The position numbers were made by a program, and so were the translations under genes. A stretch of DNA of 64,000 nucleotides from Otatea glauca (lineage: Eukaryota; Streptophyta; Magnoliopsida; Poales; Poaceae): contig CM070724.1 of the NCBI GenBank assembly GCA_036346275.1, positions 45,943,038 through 46,007,037 of the forward strand, read 5' to 3'. The notes below the pieces were generated by a model. That model was not told the DNA's origin. It worked only from the letters and a program-made list of their open reading frames with translations, and ran no database searches. Shown here in pieces: positions 1 through 11,645 of this stretch (position 1 is the first letter of the stretch; the number at the start of each line of letters is the position of its first letter).

Positions 1-26
1 CCTCGGAGAGAAAACCACGTGCTTAC

Positions 27-104
27 CTGCTCACCGCGCTCGCGCGACGTGGACGCCGCGGTTGCTTGGACGCCGAGAGCAATGGGAGAGGCGCGCGTCG
101 TCAT
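27..104 (-). CDS. Candidate first coding exon of a gene running off the left edge
   Basis: On the minus strand an ATG at 104-102 opens 26 codons (start MTTRASPIALGVQ) that end at base 27, just before a clean GTAAGC splice donor at 26-21. The stretch is GC- and CpG-rich, and a cluster of GGCCCA-type motifs lies 115-180 bases upstream, as is usual for constitutive plant promoters. The rest of the gene would lie left of the window. The Ala/Ser/Thr-rich start could be an organelle transit peptide, but I do not recognise the protein. This is inferred from exon-like composition, the donor and the promoter context only. Confidence 0.35.
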
Positions 105-218
105 GGCGAGGGAAGGAACACTAGATGAGGGGAGAGGAGAGAAGCGAAGGAAGATATCACCTCGGACAAGCCACAGAACAGAAGCTTGCAGCAAATGGAA
201 GGAAGTGAACGCAAGGCA

Positions 219-284
219 CGGGCCCGCAGAGATGAGCGAGTGGGCCCGAGACAGGGCCCATGGGCCAACGAATGGCCCATCCCA
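219..284 (-). promoter_or_regulatory. Cluster of site II-like GGCCCA/TGGGCC motifs
   Basis: At least five GGGCCC, TGGGCC or GGCCCA motifs occur within 66 bases, upstream of the candidate minus-strand first exon. Repeated TGGGCC/GGCCCA motifs are known in plant promoters of ribosomal, mitochondrial and other growth-related genes, where TCP factors bind. The link to the exon at 27-104 is inferred from position. Confidence 0.4.
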
Positions 285-304
285 ATCACTTGGCCTTAAG
301 CCAT

Positions 305-1607
305 GTGTGAACACACTTCGGAAGAAAAAAAAAGTCGACGAATGATAGCACGGTGCATTTTTTATGGATCTGCTCAGTGCAGCGGCAGCAGAAGGCAGAA
401 GCTGTCAGTGACACGCATCCAATACGTGGGCGATTGCATGTTGCGCACTCCAGCTCCAGAGCCAGATAGGCACTGTGACTGGCTGCTTCCGTCTATCTTA
501 GCTTACCTTGCTCGAGTAGTGCACTGTGCAGTCCATGTGCATGGGCAACAGCTGCTGCAACTGGTAGAGTTGATGGCTCATGGTATGCTGGCATGCTGAT
601 GCTGCTGCTGTTCGATTTTCAGAAGAGATATAAAAGCAATGGTGATGCAATTTCCCGGCCCCTAGCTTTCCTTTTCCCGGTTCCAATGAAAATGAGCCAA
701 AGTGCCACACTGACAAATATTCTCTGAGAAAGGGGTGGCACAAACCAGCTGATATTCTTTGTGCTGCTAATGCAGCTTTGGCCTTTCAGTGCCTTTGTCT
801 TGAGGATCTTGGGTAATGTGAATTGTGTCACTATGCTAAAGAAGAGAAGAAAAGAGAAAGGGAGAAGGAAAACGGCATGACAAGGAAGGGATTAATCGAA
901 GGGCATGGACCACCTGCGCAGCCCATGACCAAGAAGTAATCCTAGGTACTTTGCTTCCTACGGCTGCAAGCTCCTCCTATTACTCCAACACAGCGGCAAA
1001 GTAGCTCGCTGCCTTTGCGTCTTACTGTGATATATCCACACGTGCCGCCCTTCTGCTCCTACATCTGGATTCCGGAGTCCTCCGTGTACATATTATATAT
1101 GGGTCGTTTACGAAATCGCTACGAACATCCACTCGCAAGTAGGTCCAGCCGGATCGTACATTCCGATAAGACCATTTATCCGTAAGAGCTCGTAGCATTT
1201 CCTAAAAGAAAATCATCCTTGTGTGCAGCGGTAGCGATACTCAGCTCCCATCCCAGCGTTACAAAGATCTGCGTAACTGGCCTACAATAGTGTTGTGATC
1301 AGGGGCAGGTCCAGCCCTATATAATACAGACAGGTTAAACCCAAGTAAACCTGGGACACGACAACCTTCCCTCCCAGGTTCTAGCTTAGGTAATAGTGGT
1401 CTCCACTCCAGCCTCCGTGGCCTGGGGTGTGACAAAATTCTAGATCCGTCACTGGTTATATTTACTGTAAGCTTCCTTGAAAAAAAAAATGTAAGCTGTA
1501 ATTTTACAAGGCACACTGTAAAACACTCGATGTCTATATAGAAGTATCGAGATGTTGTTGCTCTGTTCGGGAGCTGTGGCCTATGACTACGGGTGGTGTT
1601 TACGATC
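305..1607. other. Intergenic stretch with no supported gene
   Basis: No ORF here resembles a known protein. Bases 1290-1460 look like an old transposable-element remnant: on the minus strand they begin with a CAGTGACGGATCTAGAATTT-type start, a form common in degraded grass repeats. Nothing else can be supported. Confidence 0.3.
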
Positions 1608-1791
1608 CATCACTATTACAAATCAGTTATCCTTATCGTCATATCACTGTCGGTTCATCAAAAACCGGCAGTAATAATATTATCACTGTCGGTTCAAATG
1701 GAAAACCGACAGTAATGGCTTTTCTCTGATGAACTGGCAGTGATAAATCCCTTATCACTGCCGGTTCGTGTCCGAACCGGCAGTAATACTA

Positions 1792-2975
1792 TCACTGCCG
1801 GTTTTTAGAAAAATCGACAATGCTGATATTTTTCGAAAAATTATAACTTTTTCATACAGAGTCAGATGAAGATAAAATTTATATAAAAATTGTAGCTCTC
1901 AACGATATCTACAACTTTGTAGTTGACAACTTTTTCATTTGAAGTAGTTTAAAAGTCCAAATAATGGTATCACTGCCAGTTGGCGATTCGTATTCCCAAC
2001 CGGCAGTAATAATGCTAGTATGTTACCAACCATTTTTCGAAAAATCATAACTTTTTCATACTGTGTCGAATGGAGATAAAATTTATATGAAATTGTAGCT
2101 CTCGATGAGATCTACAACTTTGTAGTTGACAACTTTTTCATTTGAAGTAGTTTAAATATCCAAATAATGGTATCACTGCCGGTTCGAACGCGAACCGGCA
2201 GTAATACTATCGCTGCCCGACAATGCTGATATTTTTCGAAAAATCATAACTTTCTCATACGGTGTCGGATGGAGATAAAATTTATATGAAAATTGTATCT
2301 CTCGACGAGATCTACAACTTTCTAGTTGACAACTTTTTCATTTGAAGTAGTTTAAATGTCCAAATAATGGTATCACTGCCGGTTGGCGTTTCGTATTCTC
2401 AACCGACAGTAATAATGCTAGTATGCTACCAACCATTTTTCAAAAAATCATAACTTTTTCATACGGAGTCGGATGGAGATAAAATTTATATGAAAATTGT
2501 ATCTCTCGACGAGATCTACAACTTTATAGTTGACAACTTTTTCATTTGAAGTAGTTTAAATATCCAAATAATGGTATCACTGTCGGTTCGAACACGAACC
2601 AGCAGTAATACTATCGCTGCCCGACAGTGCTGATATTTTTCGAAAAATTATAAATTTTTCATACGGTGTCAGATGAGATAAAATTTATATGAAAATTGTA
2701 GCTCTCGACGAGATCTACAACTTTGTAGTTGACAACTTTTTCATTTGAAGTAGTTTAAATATCCAAATAATGGTATCACTGCCGGTTCGAACCGGCAGTA
2801 ATACTATCGCTGCCTGCCAGTGCTGATATTTTTTCGAAAAATCATAACTTTTTCATACGGAGTCGGATGAAGATAAAATTTATATGAAAATTGTAGCTCT
2901 TGACGAGATCTACAACTTTGTAGTTGACAATCTTTCCATTTGAATTCATCTAGATATCCAAATAATCACCAAAAG
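1792..2975. repeat. Tandem array of about 200-bp units inside the CACTA element
   Basis: Units open with a CACTGCC-type motif at 1971, 2174, 2374, 2578 and 2777, giving periods of 203, 200, 204 and 199. Each contains a shared block (AACTTTTTCATACGG, later GAGATCTACAACTTT). Unit starts alternate between a GGTTGGCG type and a GGTTCGAAC type, so the higher-order repeat is about 400 bp. Confidence 0.85.
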
Positions 2976-3028
2976 TTTCGAAGATAAAGGAACAAAAGGA
3001 AAATATATCCTATATTGGTTGAGAATGA

Positions 3029-3102
3029 GTGATAGGTGAGATGGTAAGGTGAGCTCGCGTGAGGCAGCAGGTCGCAAGTTCGAGTCCTACCAACCGCACG
3101 CG
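3029..3102 (+). other. tRNA-like sequence inside the CACTA element
   Basis: An A-box-like stretch (GGTGAGATGGTAAGG, from about 3035) is followed about 30 bases later by a B-box-like GTTCGAGTCCT at 3078-3088, at the spacing expected of a Pol III internal promoter. I cannot fold it into a full cloverleaf with a normal anticodon arm, so I do not call a tRNA gene. It is probably a tRNA-derived remnant carried by the element. Confidence 0.4.
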
Positions 3103-3250
3103 CGAAAATCGCGTGACTTGTAACTTGCGACGCGCGGTCGTGCGTAGAATACGGAATGACTTACGGACCGAACTATCACTGCCGGTTCCAAAATCCGGCA
3201 GTGATGCTAGTTTGGAACCGGCAGTGATATAGTGTTATGTAGTAGTGCAT

Positions 3251-4252
3251 TGTTCGTTTGCGCATTGGTTTGTTTGCTCGTACTGAGGTATTGCTGGGCC
3301 GCAACAAACCAGCAGGACAGGTTTTAGTAATGAGGTTAGGAATGCTTCGCTTGCTTGTCGATGTCCATGTCTCAGCCGGAAACCGCTAGCTAGTGTACTG
3401 CGGTTGCTTTGAATTCTTCGTGTCCCCACCGGTCCAAATTACAGAAAATAATCGACATATTCGGCATTCTAATTAAGCTTAATTATTATTACCGTCTTGT
3501 TAAGTTGTATTTGGAAGTTCTGTAAACAATGTCTATAAAACCGTAGTTTACCGCAGCTAAGCCATGTTTGATTTGATGATATCAAATGCTAGTACATATA
3601 TTGTTACCATAGTGTGGAAACAATCTCTCTAAATTTGTCGTGTGGAAACCAAGCAAACAACAACCTGGGTGAGAATTCATGAGTGTCGCGATGCATAGTT
3701 ACCTCTAATTGTAGGTACTTATTTTTTAAATAAACGTAGGAGTGTCGTGCATTAAAGACGAAAGAATTCTAGTACAACATTGCAACATAGCATGATACAG
3801 AACGGACAAGATACAAATATGTAGAGCTAGGTACAAAAGCAAAACCCGATGACACATATTGGAATTAAAAAGCCTTACACACATTGAAATTAATTGTAGG
3901 CACTTTGCTTCTACATTCAGAAATAGATTGACAAGCTATCACGATTCAGACAACTTCAGGTGAGCATGCCAAAGTTAGGTAGGATTTGCTGCACAAGCAA
4001 AAGCTAAACATTTTTTTCAACTTAAAACGATCGCAATATTGACTACCTAGTTTACATTTACAATACCCGAAAAATACCTTCTGCCATAGGTTAAAAAAAG
4101 TCAAAAAGTAAAAAAGAAATGACAATTCATGGTGAAAGCAGCCTGAAGAGTGGGGAGCAGGCCAGCAGGAACGGTGGGAATTCAATGCAGGAGGATGATA
4201 AATCAACATCAGAACTCACTGTCGCATGGCATCATCCATTCGTTGCGTGCAG
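3251..4252. other. Intergenic stretch with no supported gene
   Basis: AT-rich, with only short ORFs lacking recognisable protein features. No terminal repeats or duplications were found. Confidence 0.3.
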
Positions 4253-4626
4253 CAGCTGCAGTAGCAATTAAAGTAGTATTATAACTTTTATCTAAAAGAT
4301 CGGTGCTTCTGTGATTTTATTTTTAACAGTTGTATAAATATTAAAGTATAAACAAAAAATAGACAGTAATTAATGTAATTCTAACTTTTAAATTTTATTC
4401 CTAAATACATGTTATTTTATAATTTTGAGATAATTTTTTCAGCTGCAGTAGCAATTAAAGTAGTATTATAACTTTTATCTAAAAGATTGGTGCTTCTGTG
4501 ATTTTCTTTTTAACCGTTGCATAGATATTAAAGTATAAACAAAAAGTAGACAGTAATTAATGTAATTCTAACTTTTAAATTTTATTCCTAAATACATGTT
4601 ATTTTATAATTTTAAGATAATTTTTT
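4253..4626. repeat. Tandem duplication, two copies of 187 bp
   Basis: The sequence starting CAGCTGCAGTAGCAATTAAA at 4253 repeats from 4440 with few substitutions and runs to about 4626. The unit is AT-rich and non-coding. The high identity suggests a fairly recent duplication. Confidence 0.9.
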
Positions 4627-5117
4627 ACTATTTTCTTCTATACGCTTCCCTTAGCTATTTTTGAAGTCATTTACTACTAGGGACTAAAACATACTATCTA
4701 AATATATAACAAATAGAGATAATATATCTTGATAAACATGCAAAAATTTAAAATAATATCTATTCAGAAAAAAAGAGTAAAGAAATAAAGAAAATGAAAT
4801 GAAACCTCCTCCTAATTTCCACCCGTTCTTCTTTTCCTTTCCATTTCCTTTATACCTCCTCCCCTCCCTCTCTCCATTTCTCTCTCCCAAATCTCACGTC
4901 CTCCTCGCCAAGTCCCCACCTTGCCACCACACGAAGCCTTGCTCCCGGACACCTTGCCGCCGCGGTCTCCTCCGCCTCCACTACCGAGCCCTCCCCTCCG
5001 GCCTCCGCCGCCGCCGACCGACCGACCGATCGGGCGTACCGGATAATTGACTACGATGAGCCAACTTGCTTGTGAGAAACGGCTGATGCTAGAGTAGGTG
5101 CTAGTGCATGTGTTTCG
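4627..5117. other. AT-rich then CT-rich intergenic stretch
   Basis: From about 4800 to 4910 the plus strand is CT-rich, then GC-rich to about 5045. This resembles a 5' leader, but no credible ORF follows it. Confidence 0.25.
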
Positions 5118-5267
5118 ATTTTTTTTAAAAAATAATACATTTTTTTATTTAAATTGCAAAAATATATCTTGATCTCAAAAAATTACAAAAATATATTTTT
5201 GCAATTTTTTGAGATTAAGGTATATTTTTGCAATTTGAATAAAAAATGTATTATTTTAAAAAAAAAG
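5118..5267. repeat. Near-perfect inverted repeat, MITE-like hairpin
   Basis: Two arms of about 70 bases meet near 5193. The left arm (TAATACAT...TTGCAAAAATATA) is matched by the reverse complement of the right arm with few mismatches. It is AT-rich and has no coding capacity. It could be a small foldback element or MITE; transcription would give a long hairpin. Confidence 0.75.
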
Positions 5268-6297
5268 TTCCACGTGTTTCTCCTAAATTTAGATGGATCG
5301 TGCGGTTAGCCGGCACCTACATTTTTAGCACGTGTGGGGAATTTCCTGATTACTATGTAATTAGTTATTAGTTGCTTCATGTAGCACTGTACCTCGCGAC
5401 GCGACCACGCGCGAAGAGGCCACGCCGCCCTTGAATTCTACGTGGCACGGCAAGGACCCAGGAAACCTTAGAGCTTTATATACATAGTATTCGGTGAGTT
5501 TGTGTTTCTGAATAGTGGCGCATTGGGCAGTGGCAAATTTAGGATTTTATGAATGGGTGTTCGTTAATTACATTGTGCTACATTTTTTAATATATACTTA
5601 TATTGTTTATAAAAACTAAAGATAAAAGTCACATTTCTAAGCCTATTAAAAGTCAATAACAATGATTTTTTTGAAGCAATTAGCTATTACTAACACTTTG
5701 CTTGGTAATAACACAATTACAAGTTTTTTAGAGTAAAACTATTACAACTTCACGTGACATCACAATGGTGCATTTTTTCTTAAATAGATATTAACTCTAG
5801 CCCTATTATCTATTCTATTTTATATGTTAGCATATTAAATGGTGTTTTTTACACACGTAGAAAATAAATTAGTACATATTTTTCTTTTTGACATATGTTG
5901 TCTTTATTAATGATTTACCTCTCTATGAGAATAACAATTAACATTAATATTTTGTCGATCATATTGATTCAAAAAATAAAATGTAAATATTTGCAAACCA
6001 AAATGAACTCTTGCAAATGATGTATATTTTTTTATTCAAATGACTATATAAATTCTTATGACATTAGATTCATGACGTTGGCACCATCAAATCCTTTCAA
6101 ATAAAATATCTAAAGTATCTAGATATTTATAGGAAACTATCTGGATTTTAGAAAGATTTTCAAATATTTTAATTGGACCATTTTTAGAAAATCTCTGTCA
6201 GTTTTGATAAAGTAGTTGAGTGCATGTGTTTGATAAAATAAGCTAGTATTGCACTTTCGTAATGACAATTTTTTGAATTGAGTATTAACTAAACAAA
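5268..6297. other. AT-rich intergenic stretch
   Basis: No supported gene. Around 5525-5580 there is a CAGTGGCAAATTTAGGATTT-type start resembling a common degraded grass repeat, but no matching right end was found. Confidence 0.3.
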
Positions 6298-6299
6298 TA

Positions 6300-6557
6300 C
6301 TCCCTTCAATCACAAAATACATATTGTTCTAGGATACCTGTAGTTAAACTTTCGAAACTTTGACTATGGACATATTTTTAAATATCTACATTGAATACAT
6401 AAAAATCATATGTATATATTTGTCTTGAAATGTACTTTCATAATATTATAATTTTATTGGGCTTTACAAATATATTGCAATATAAATTAGTAGCCAAAGT
6501 TGCATTTTAGGTACTATGTGGATGTCCAAAACGACGTATATTTGTGACTAGATGGGG
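6300..6557. mobile_element. Stowaway-like MITE
   Basis: It begins CTCCCTTCAATCACAAA and ends TTTGTGACTAGATGGGG, forming degenerate terminal inverted repeats of the CTCCCTCC type, flanked by the dinucleotide TA on both sides (6298-6299 and 6558-6559). The 258-bp size and TA duplication fit Tc1/mariner-derived Stowaway elements. It shares an internal segment (AATATTATAATTTTATTGGG) with the copy at 8988-9247. Confidence 0.8.
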
Positions 6558-6559
6558 TA

Positions 6560-7503
6560 TGTTTTGAGAGATACATCTTAAAACATTTTGATCCTTTCCA
6601 AAAATCACGACCATATGTATTTAGTCACATTCACCTATCCACCAAATTCATTAGAACTTAAAAGGAAGAAAATTATATAGGGCCAATACCCAAATTCAAG
6701 ATCAAATCAAATCAACCTTGTATTTAAAAACAAAAAGGTCTTAATAAGCTTGGTTGTTGGGATAAATCCTCCAAATCTACAATGTATGCGGACCATATAG
6801 AACATAGAAAAAAAGTGACGTTTGTGCAATAGTGAAGTTAGGTGTTAGCAATTCCACATGACATGTAGGAGTGGTGTCATAAAAAATTCAATTTCATGGT
6901 TAGAGAACATCCTCTCTCCTACATCTGATATTTTTTTGAAAGTTTTGAAAACTTCAAAGATTAGTTTTAATATATTTTCAACTTTTAGGTGGTTTTCATC
7001 AGATACGCTTTGATGCAATCAAACTTCTATCGAATGCGACATTTAGCACATAAGTCTAGACCCTAATGGCTAAATTGTAAAAGACCAAAACAACCTCTAA
7101 AATATCAAAATATCCCCTCTCCCTTCCGACTAGAGTTCTAGATCCCTGCCTTGCCCTACATCGACATGAGGCGCTCCGCACCGACATGGCCATGATCCGT
7201 CTCGCCTCGCACTAGGGTGGGTGGATGGTCAAAGGCCCTCTGCCCTGATCACATAAGTGTTTTATATTTTTGAATGAATCACTATATTCTACGAGCTATG
7301 ATGATGCAATTTTAAGTAGTATTTGCTATTTTAAAGACATTTGTCCCTGCTGCTACAATTTGGTCTTTAAATATCAGTGCTTTATGATAACATGTCAATC
7401 AAGTTTTCTAAATAATATGTTTATTATTTTTTTAAATGCATAAAACTCAAAACTTTCCACCGACAAGGCAAGCCAAAACCCACCCCCCCTATCTAGATCT
7501 CTA
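6560..7503. other. AT-rich intergenic stretch
   Basis: No ORF with recognisable features and no terminal repeats were found. Confidence 0.3.
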
Positions 7504-7511
7504 CTTCCAAA

Positions 7512-8291
7512 TAAGGATGGCAATGGAGCCTTGTTCCTTGTTGGAGAACTCCTCAATTAGGGGATAGGGATAGGGGCAAGTTTAGCCCTAGCGGGGAAGG
7601 TTTTAGGGAAGAAACTATTTGTCGTCGGGTGAAACAGGGACAACAAGCGAGACTTCAATCTGCATGTCTTTTTCTTCCATATGAAACCTAGACCCCCAAT
7701 CCCAAAGCTCTCTAGTATCTAACCAATCCTTAATCCTCATCTACCGATTAGTCGCCGCCCTCCAGCAAGTCAACTGCTATGGCCCCACTTCCTCACTGAC
7801 ACATCTCCACCAGCAGCCCCTAATCTCGATGGTGCACGCCATCGTTGGAAGCTCCTACAGGCCACCGTGAACCCAAACGGAAGCCAAGCACGTCGCTCGC
7901 GGTCATGTAAGGCTTGAACAAGCATGAGCTTGCTTTGTGAGTTCCATGCTTCTATTTGTGTGTTCATACCTAGGAATAGGATTGGACGATTTGTGCTCAT
8001 AAATAAAGATAGAATTGTGTTGCCTTATTTTATGGATCACGAATCATACACTTAGATATTTAGTTGCTATATTGCTTTGAGTGCACCTCAATTTTTTTTC
8101 TCAAATTTGCTGATTTGGTCAGCTGATTACTACCTATTCTTGTTCTTCACTCGTGTTGTTACTTCTTATCACGTGATCCAACGGGCACCCGAGGCCCAAC
8201 AGGGACGAGGAACAGAGGTAAATAAATAGTATGTCAGAGATGGGGACACTCCGCTGCTCCTCATTAGAGAATGCCCCCGCTGCCGTCCCTA
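7512..8291. mobile_element. Non-autonomous hAT-like element, 780 bp
   Basis: The ends are TAAGGATGGCAATGG and, read inward from the right, TAGGGACGGCAGCGG, a hAT-style inverted terminal pair. The flanking octamers are CTTCCAAA (7504-7511) and CTTCCAGC (8292-8299), matching at six of eight positions. No transposase is present. A second hAT-like element starts immediately after the right octamer. Confidence 0.65.
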
Positions 8292-8299
8292 CTTCCAGC

Positions 8300-9440
8300 T
8301 AGACCTGTTCATGAGCAGTCTAGCCTATAAAACTTGGTCTGGGCCTAGATTTTAAGCCTGCAATGTTCTTGGCTAGACTCGTGCTTTGATTTAAGTAGCC
8401 CAGTAAGATCAGGCATGCCAAATGCAAGCACTCGTGCTCAATTGCAAGCCTCTAACCCTAACCGCAACTGCCATATATAAACATTTTGCTTCATACTAGC
8501 CACAATCCCCATCTCCTCCCGATAGTCCTCAATATACTCAACCTCACATCCGGTGGCGAATCCCCCGTTGATTTTCCTCGTGCCCTCCCCCAAGGTCATC
8601 CTCCTCCTCACGCTCCCATGGTGGTGGGTCGTGGAACCGTTTGTATGTTTGCTGCTCAGATAGACTACTAATAAAAAAGATAAACAAGGGATTCGATTGA
8701 GTGCCTGTTTTGTTTGCCTTAATTTTTTTGTTCTAGTTGGTGATTCATGCTTGCATTATTGCCCAGCATATGTCAGACCCAACAACCATCATATGCTAGT
8801 CTTTTGAAGAAATAAATTGTAAGCAACAAGTTAGATCTAACAAGCCTAATATACGTGTCAAAGAGTAGTGAAGAAGCCTAGCATATATTTTGATATTGAT
8901 TTTGAATGATTGTCATGGGTTTTGTTGTTGTTCCCGTAACCAATTATTACTGGATTGATGGTTTTAAAAAAAAAACTCCCTGTGCTACTCCCTCTAGTCA
9001 CAAATAGTTAACGTTTTAGACATAGGTGTAATCAAACTTTAGAAACTTTGATTGTTAATATATTTTAAAATATTTAAAATTAGTTACATGAAAACTATAT
9101 GTGTAGATTTATTTCGAAAAATACTTTCATAATATTATAATTTTATTGGGCTTTATAAATATATTATAATAAAAAATAGTAATTGAAGCTGTATTTCTAG
9201 AGACATTGTCAATATCCAAAACGACCACTATTTGTGACCGGAGAGAGTAATTCCTTAGGAAAAGCTCATACTTCGATTTTTATTTTCTTTTTCTCCACTG
9301 CAAGTCCACACCACGGCCTGATCGGGCTGGGCTTTGCGCTTGCCAACTTTACACTTATCGGGCTTCGGACCTGGCTCGGACCCAACGTTTTAAGCTCGGG
9401 CTTCTTGAACCCGGCCCGGCCCGACGTTTGATGAGGTCTA
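8300..9440. mobile_element. Non-autonomous hAT-like element, 1,141 bp, carrying a Stowaway MITE
   Basis: It starts TAGACCTGTTCATGA and ends, read inward, TAGACCTCATCAAACG. The flanking octamers CTTCCAGC (8292-8299) and CTTCTAGC (9441-9448) match at seven of eight. Internal text is rich in GGGCTT/GCCCG-type motifs near both ends. A Stowaway MITE lies inside at 8988-9247. No transposase ORF was seen. It ends just upstream of the likely RABA5a transcription start. Confidence 0.65.
8988..9247. mobile_element. Stowaway MITE nested in a hAT-like element
   Basis: Begins CTCCCTCTAGTCACAAATAG and ends CTATTTGTGACCGGAGAGAG; these are good inverted repeats. It is flanked by TA (8986-8987 and 9248-9249). 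Length 260 bp. Confidence 0.85.
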
Positions 9441-9448
9441 CTTCTAGC

Positions 9449-11645
9449 CCATCCTCTTCTTCTCCAGATCTCGTCATGGCTATTGCTCCCCGTTTGTCTC
9501 AGCCTCGAAGCGAAGGACTTCTTATCTCGTAGGCATCCTCCTCCACTCTACCGACTGGCGTGGAGTGGAGATCCATCCGGACTTGGGTTGATCTCTTCTT
9601 TCGCTGGTAAGGAAGCTCTAGCTTCGATTGTTGTTCTAAGGGTGAGCTTTGTCCTGGGGATCTTTTCTTTGCTGTGAGCAATCTCATCCGAATCTTTCTT
9701 TTTGGGATGGATAGTTCAGTCCATGGAGTTTGTTGCGGATTTGTTTGCTTCGTGGTGGAGTACTAGTAGCAGTTTATTTTCCTAAATTTTTGGGGGTTCA
9801 ACTGATCCCCCATGCCCCACGTTAGGTCCGCTCCTGGCATTGGGTGAGCTTGAGTCGAAGCAGCCAGATAGGTTGTGTGTTTTGGTGTGACCATGCGTTT
9901 GGGGTTCTGGAATGCGAAGCAAGTCAAGCCGGGGCATTGCGATGAGGATGAGAGCTCAAGTTGTAGGTGATCGAAAATCTATAGGATTTCTGGCGATTAC
10001 TGGTGATGTAACGAGTTGATCATAGATGCTTCACTGGAACAGTAATGTGCTTGTACCTAATCAGAGCGGGTGAAAAATCTGAGCGTTTGATTTAGTTTAA
10101 CAATACGTGCCAGAGGGGTTTATTCGAACTTAAGCTGTCTATGTTGAGAACTGCAGAAACTTCACTTTTCTGCTGAAGGAAGGGTAGGGTTAATCTAGCG
10201 CCAAGCTTGGCATTTTTTGTGCTTGTATTGGGTTTGGCATTTGTTTTCATTGATGTTCTGATGGAGAAGCCAGGGTGTCCCAGATCTACGCATGACTAGT
10301 TGCCTTGTTTATATTCAGAGGCAAGCCAATTGTCGAAGATCTCTCATTTTTCTTGATTTGTTTCTTCCTATTCTGCCCTTTGAATTCTTATCTACTCGCA
10401 TTGGAAGAGGTTTGTCCTGCTGTTACTTTTGCTTACAAATTGGTGAGTGTGGCGGGGAAAAGGAACATTGCTTGGTTGTGTTTTACCTAGAGGCTCAGAC
10501 TAATATACCTATCCATTCCATTTATTTGCTTGATTTGTTATATGGTGTAAACTGCAAGGGAGTTTGTATTATAGCTTCACAGATCAACCTTTTGAAAATT
10601 CAGCTGAAAATTTGTTTGTGAATCTTTTTCTTTTACTTTCCACTTTGCCAGATGTTTGCTGCATTCATCTGAGAGTGCACCTGTTTGTTTTATGAAGTGT
10701 CAGCCTCGTTGGATTTGCCCAAAAGTAGTATCGTGCTTTCTAGTCCAGAAACAGTGCAATGTCCATCTTGTCAGTAGTCTTTCCCATTGACATATATAAC
10801 TGCTTTTTGTAAGACCTGGTATCAAACACTATTTGCAATAAAAGATTCAAAAGTAAGAATGTCCTCAACACACTAGTCATCTGTGCAATTCATTTTCTTT
10901 CCGGTAGGCAAATGTCTTGCTAAAGGAAGTTTTTTCGAACCAAAACCAATTTGCACATGAGAACCCTATACTAACACAAGCATAGTTGCTTTGAGTACAA
11001 AAGTCTTCTCTATTTGGGGACCAATGTGTTTGCCACTAATTGTGATACTTCTATCCGGACTTAGCATGTAGCAATGTTGCATGCATTCCCATTATGTAAA
11101 TTTAGTCTTTCCAACAATCACTTGGCTTATGCCTTTCCCCTTAATCCTTGTGGTTGCATTTGATTTGATACATGACTCCCAGCAAGCTTTATATATTTTT
11201 TGAAGGTGTCTTAAACTTAGAAAGGTAAAAATGAATTATTTCTACTTTATGAAATATTGACAGTAGAGATTTACTACATATAATAGACCATGTGCCTAGC
11301 AATGATTCTTAGATGTTATTGATGATTGTTTAGTTTTTTGTGATTACATTGACTTTTCAAGCCATCATGCATACAATGTTCAGTTTGTCAGAAAAAGAAT
11401 GCAGTTTGTTGCTATGTACAACTAATTCTAAAATTAATTCATATAGCAGGGAATGTTATCGTTACATAACATTATTAAGAAATTTTCGTTCTTTGCTATG
11501 TCTTAAATCATGTACATTGTCTATCTGCCCATCTTAATACATTATTACATTATTAATTGAAGTCTGTAACTTTGTAAACTTCACAGGGTGGTTGTAATTT
11601 TGTGAAGCATCAGAAGGGCAGCTGCTTCTATAGAGTTGTCTCACA
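9449..11645 (+). promoter_or_regulatory. Probable RABA5a 5' region: 5' UTR exon and 1.98-kb leader intron
   Basis: A plausible untranslated exon ends at 9606 with CTG/GTAAGG. A good acceptor (CTTCACAG) ends at 11586, 59 bases before the start codon, giving a 5' UTR intron of 9607-11586. The short ORFs in this stretch look spurious. Long leader introns are common in plant Rab genes. The exact start site cannot be read; the region just upstream is transposon sequence. Confidence 0.45.

Larger units (their letters stand above)
1611..3247. mobile_element. Non-autonomous CACTA (En/Spm-type) element
   Basis: The left end begins CACTATTACAAATC and the right end, read inward, begins CACTACTACATAACAC. 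The 3-bp sequence cat flanks both sides (1608-1610 and 3248-3250), the TSD length known for CACTA transposons. Subterminal inverted motifs of the form CACTGCCGGTT...AACCGGCAGTG recur at both ends. The 1,637-bp body has no transposase ORF; it is mostly a tandem array of about 200-bp units plus a tRNA-like stretch near the right end. It must therefore depend on an autonomous relative elsewhere. Confidence 0.9.
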
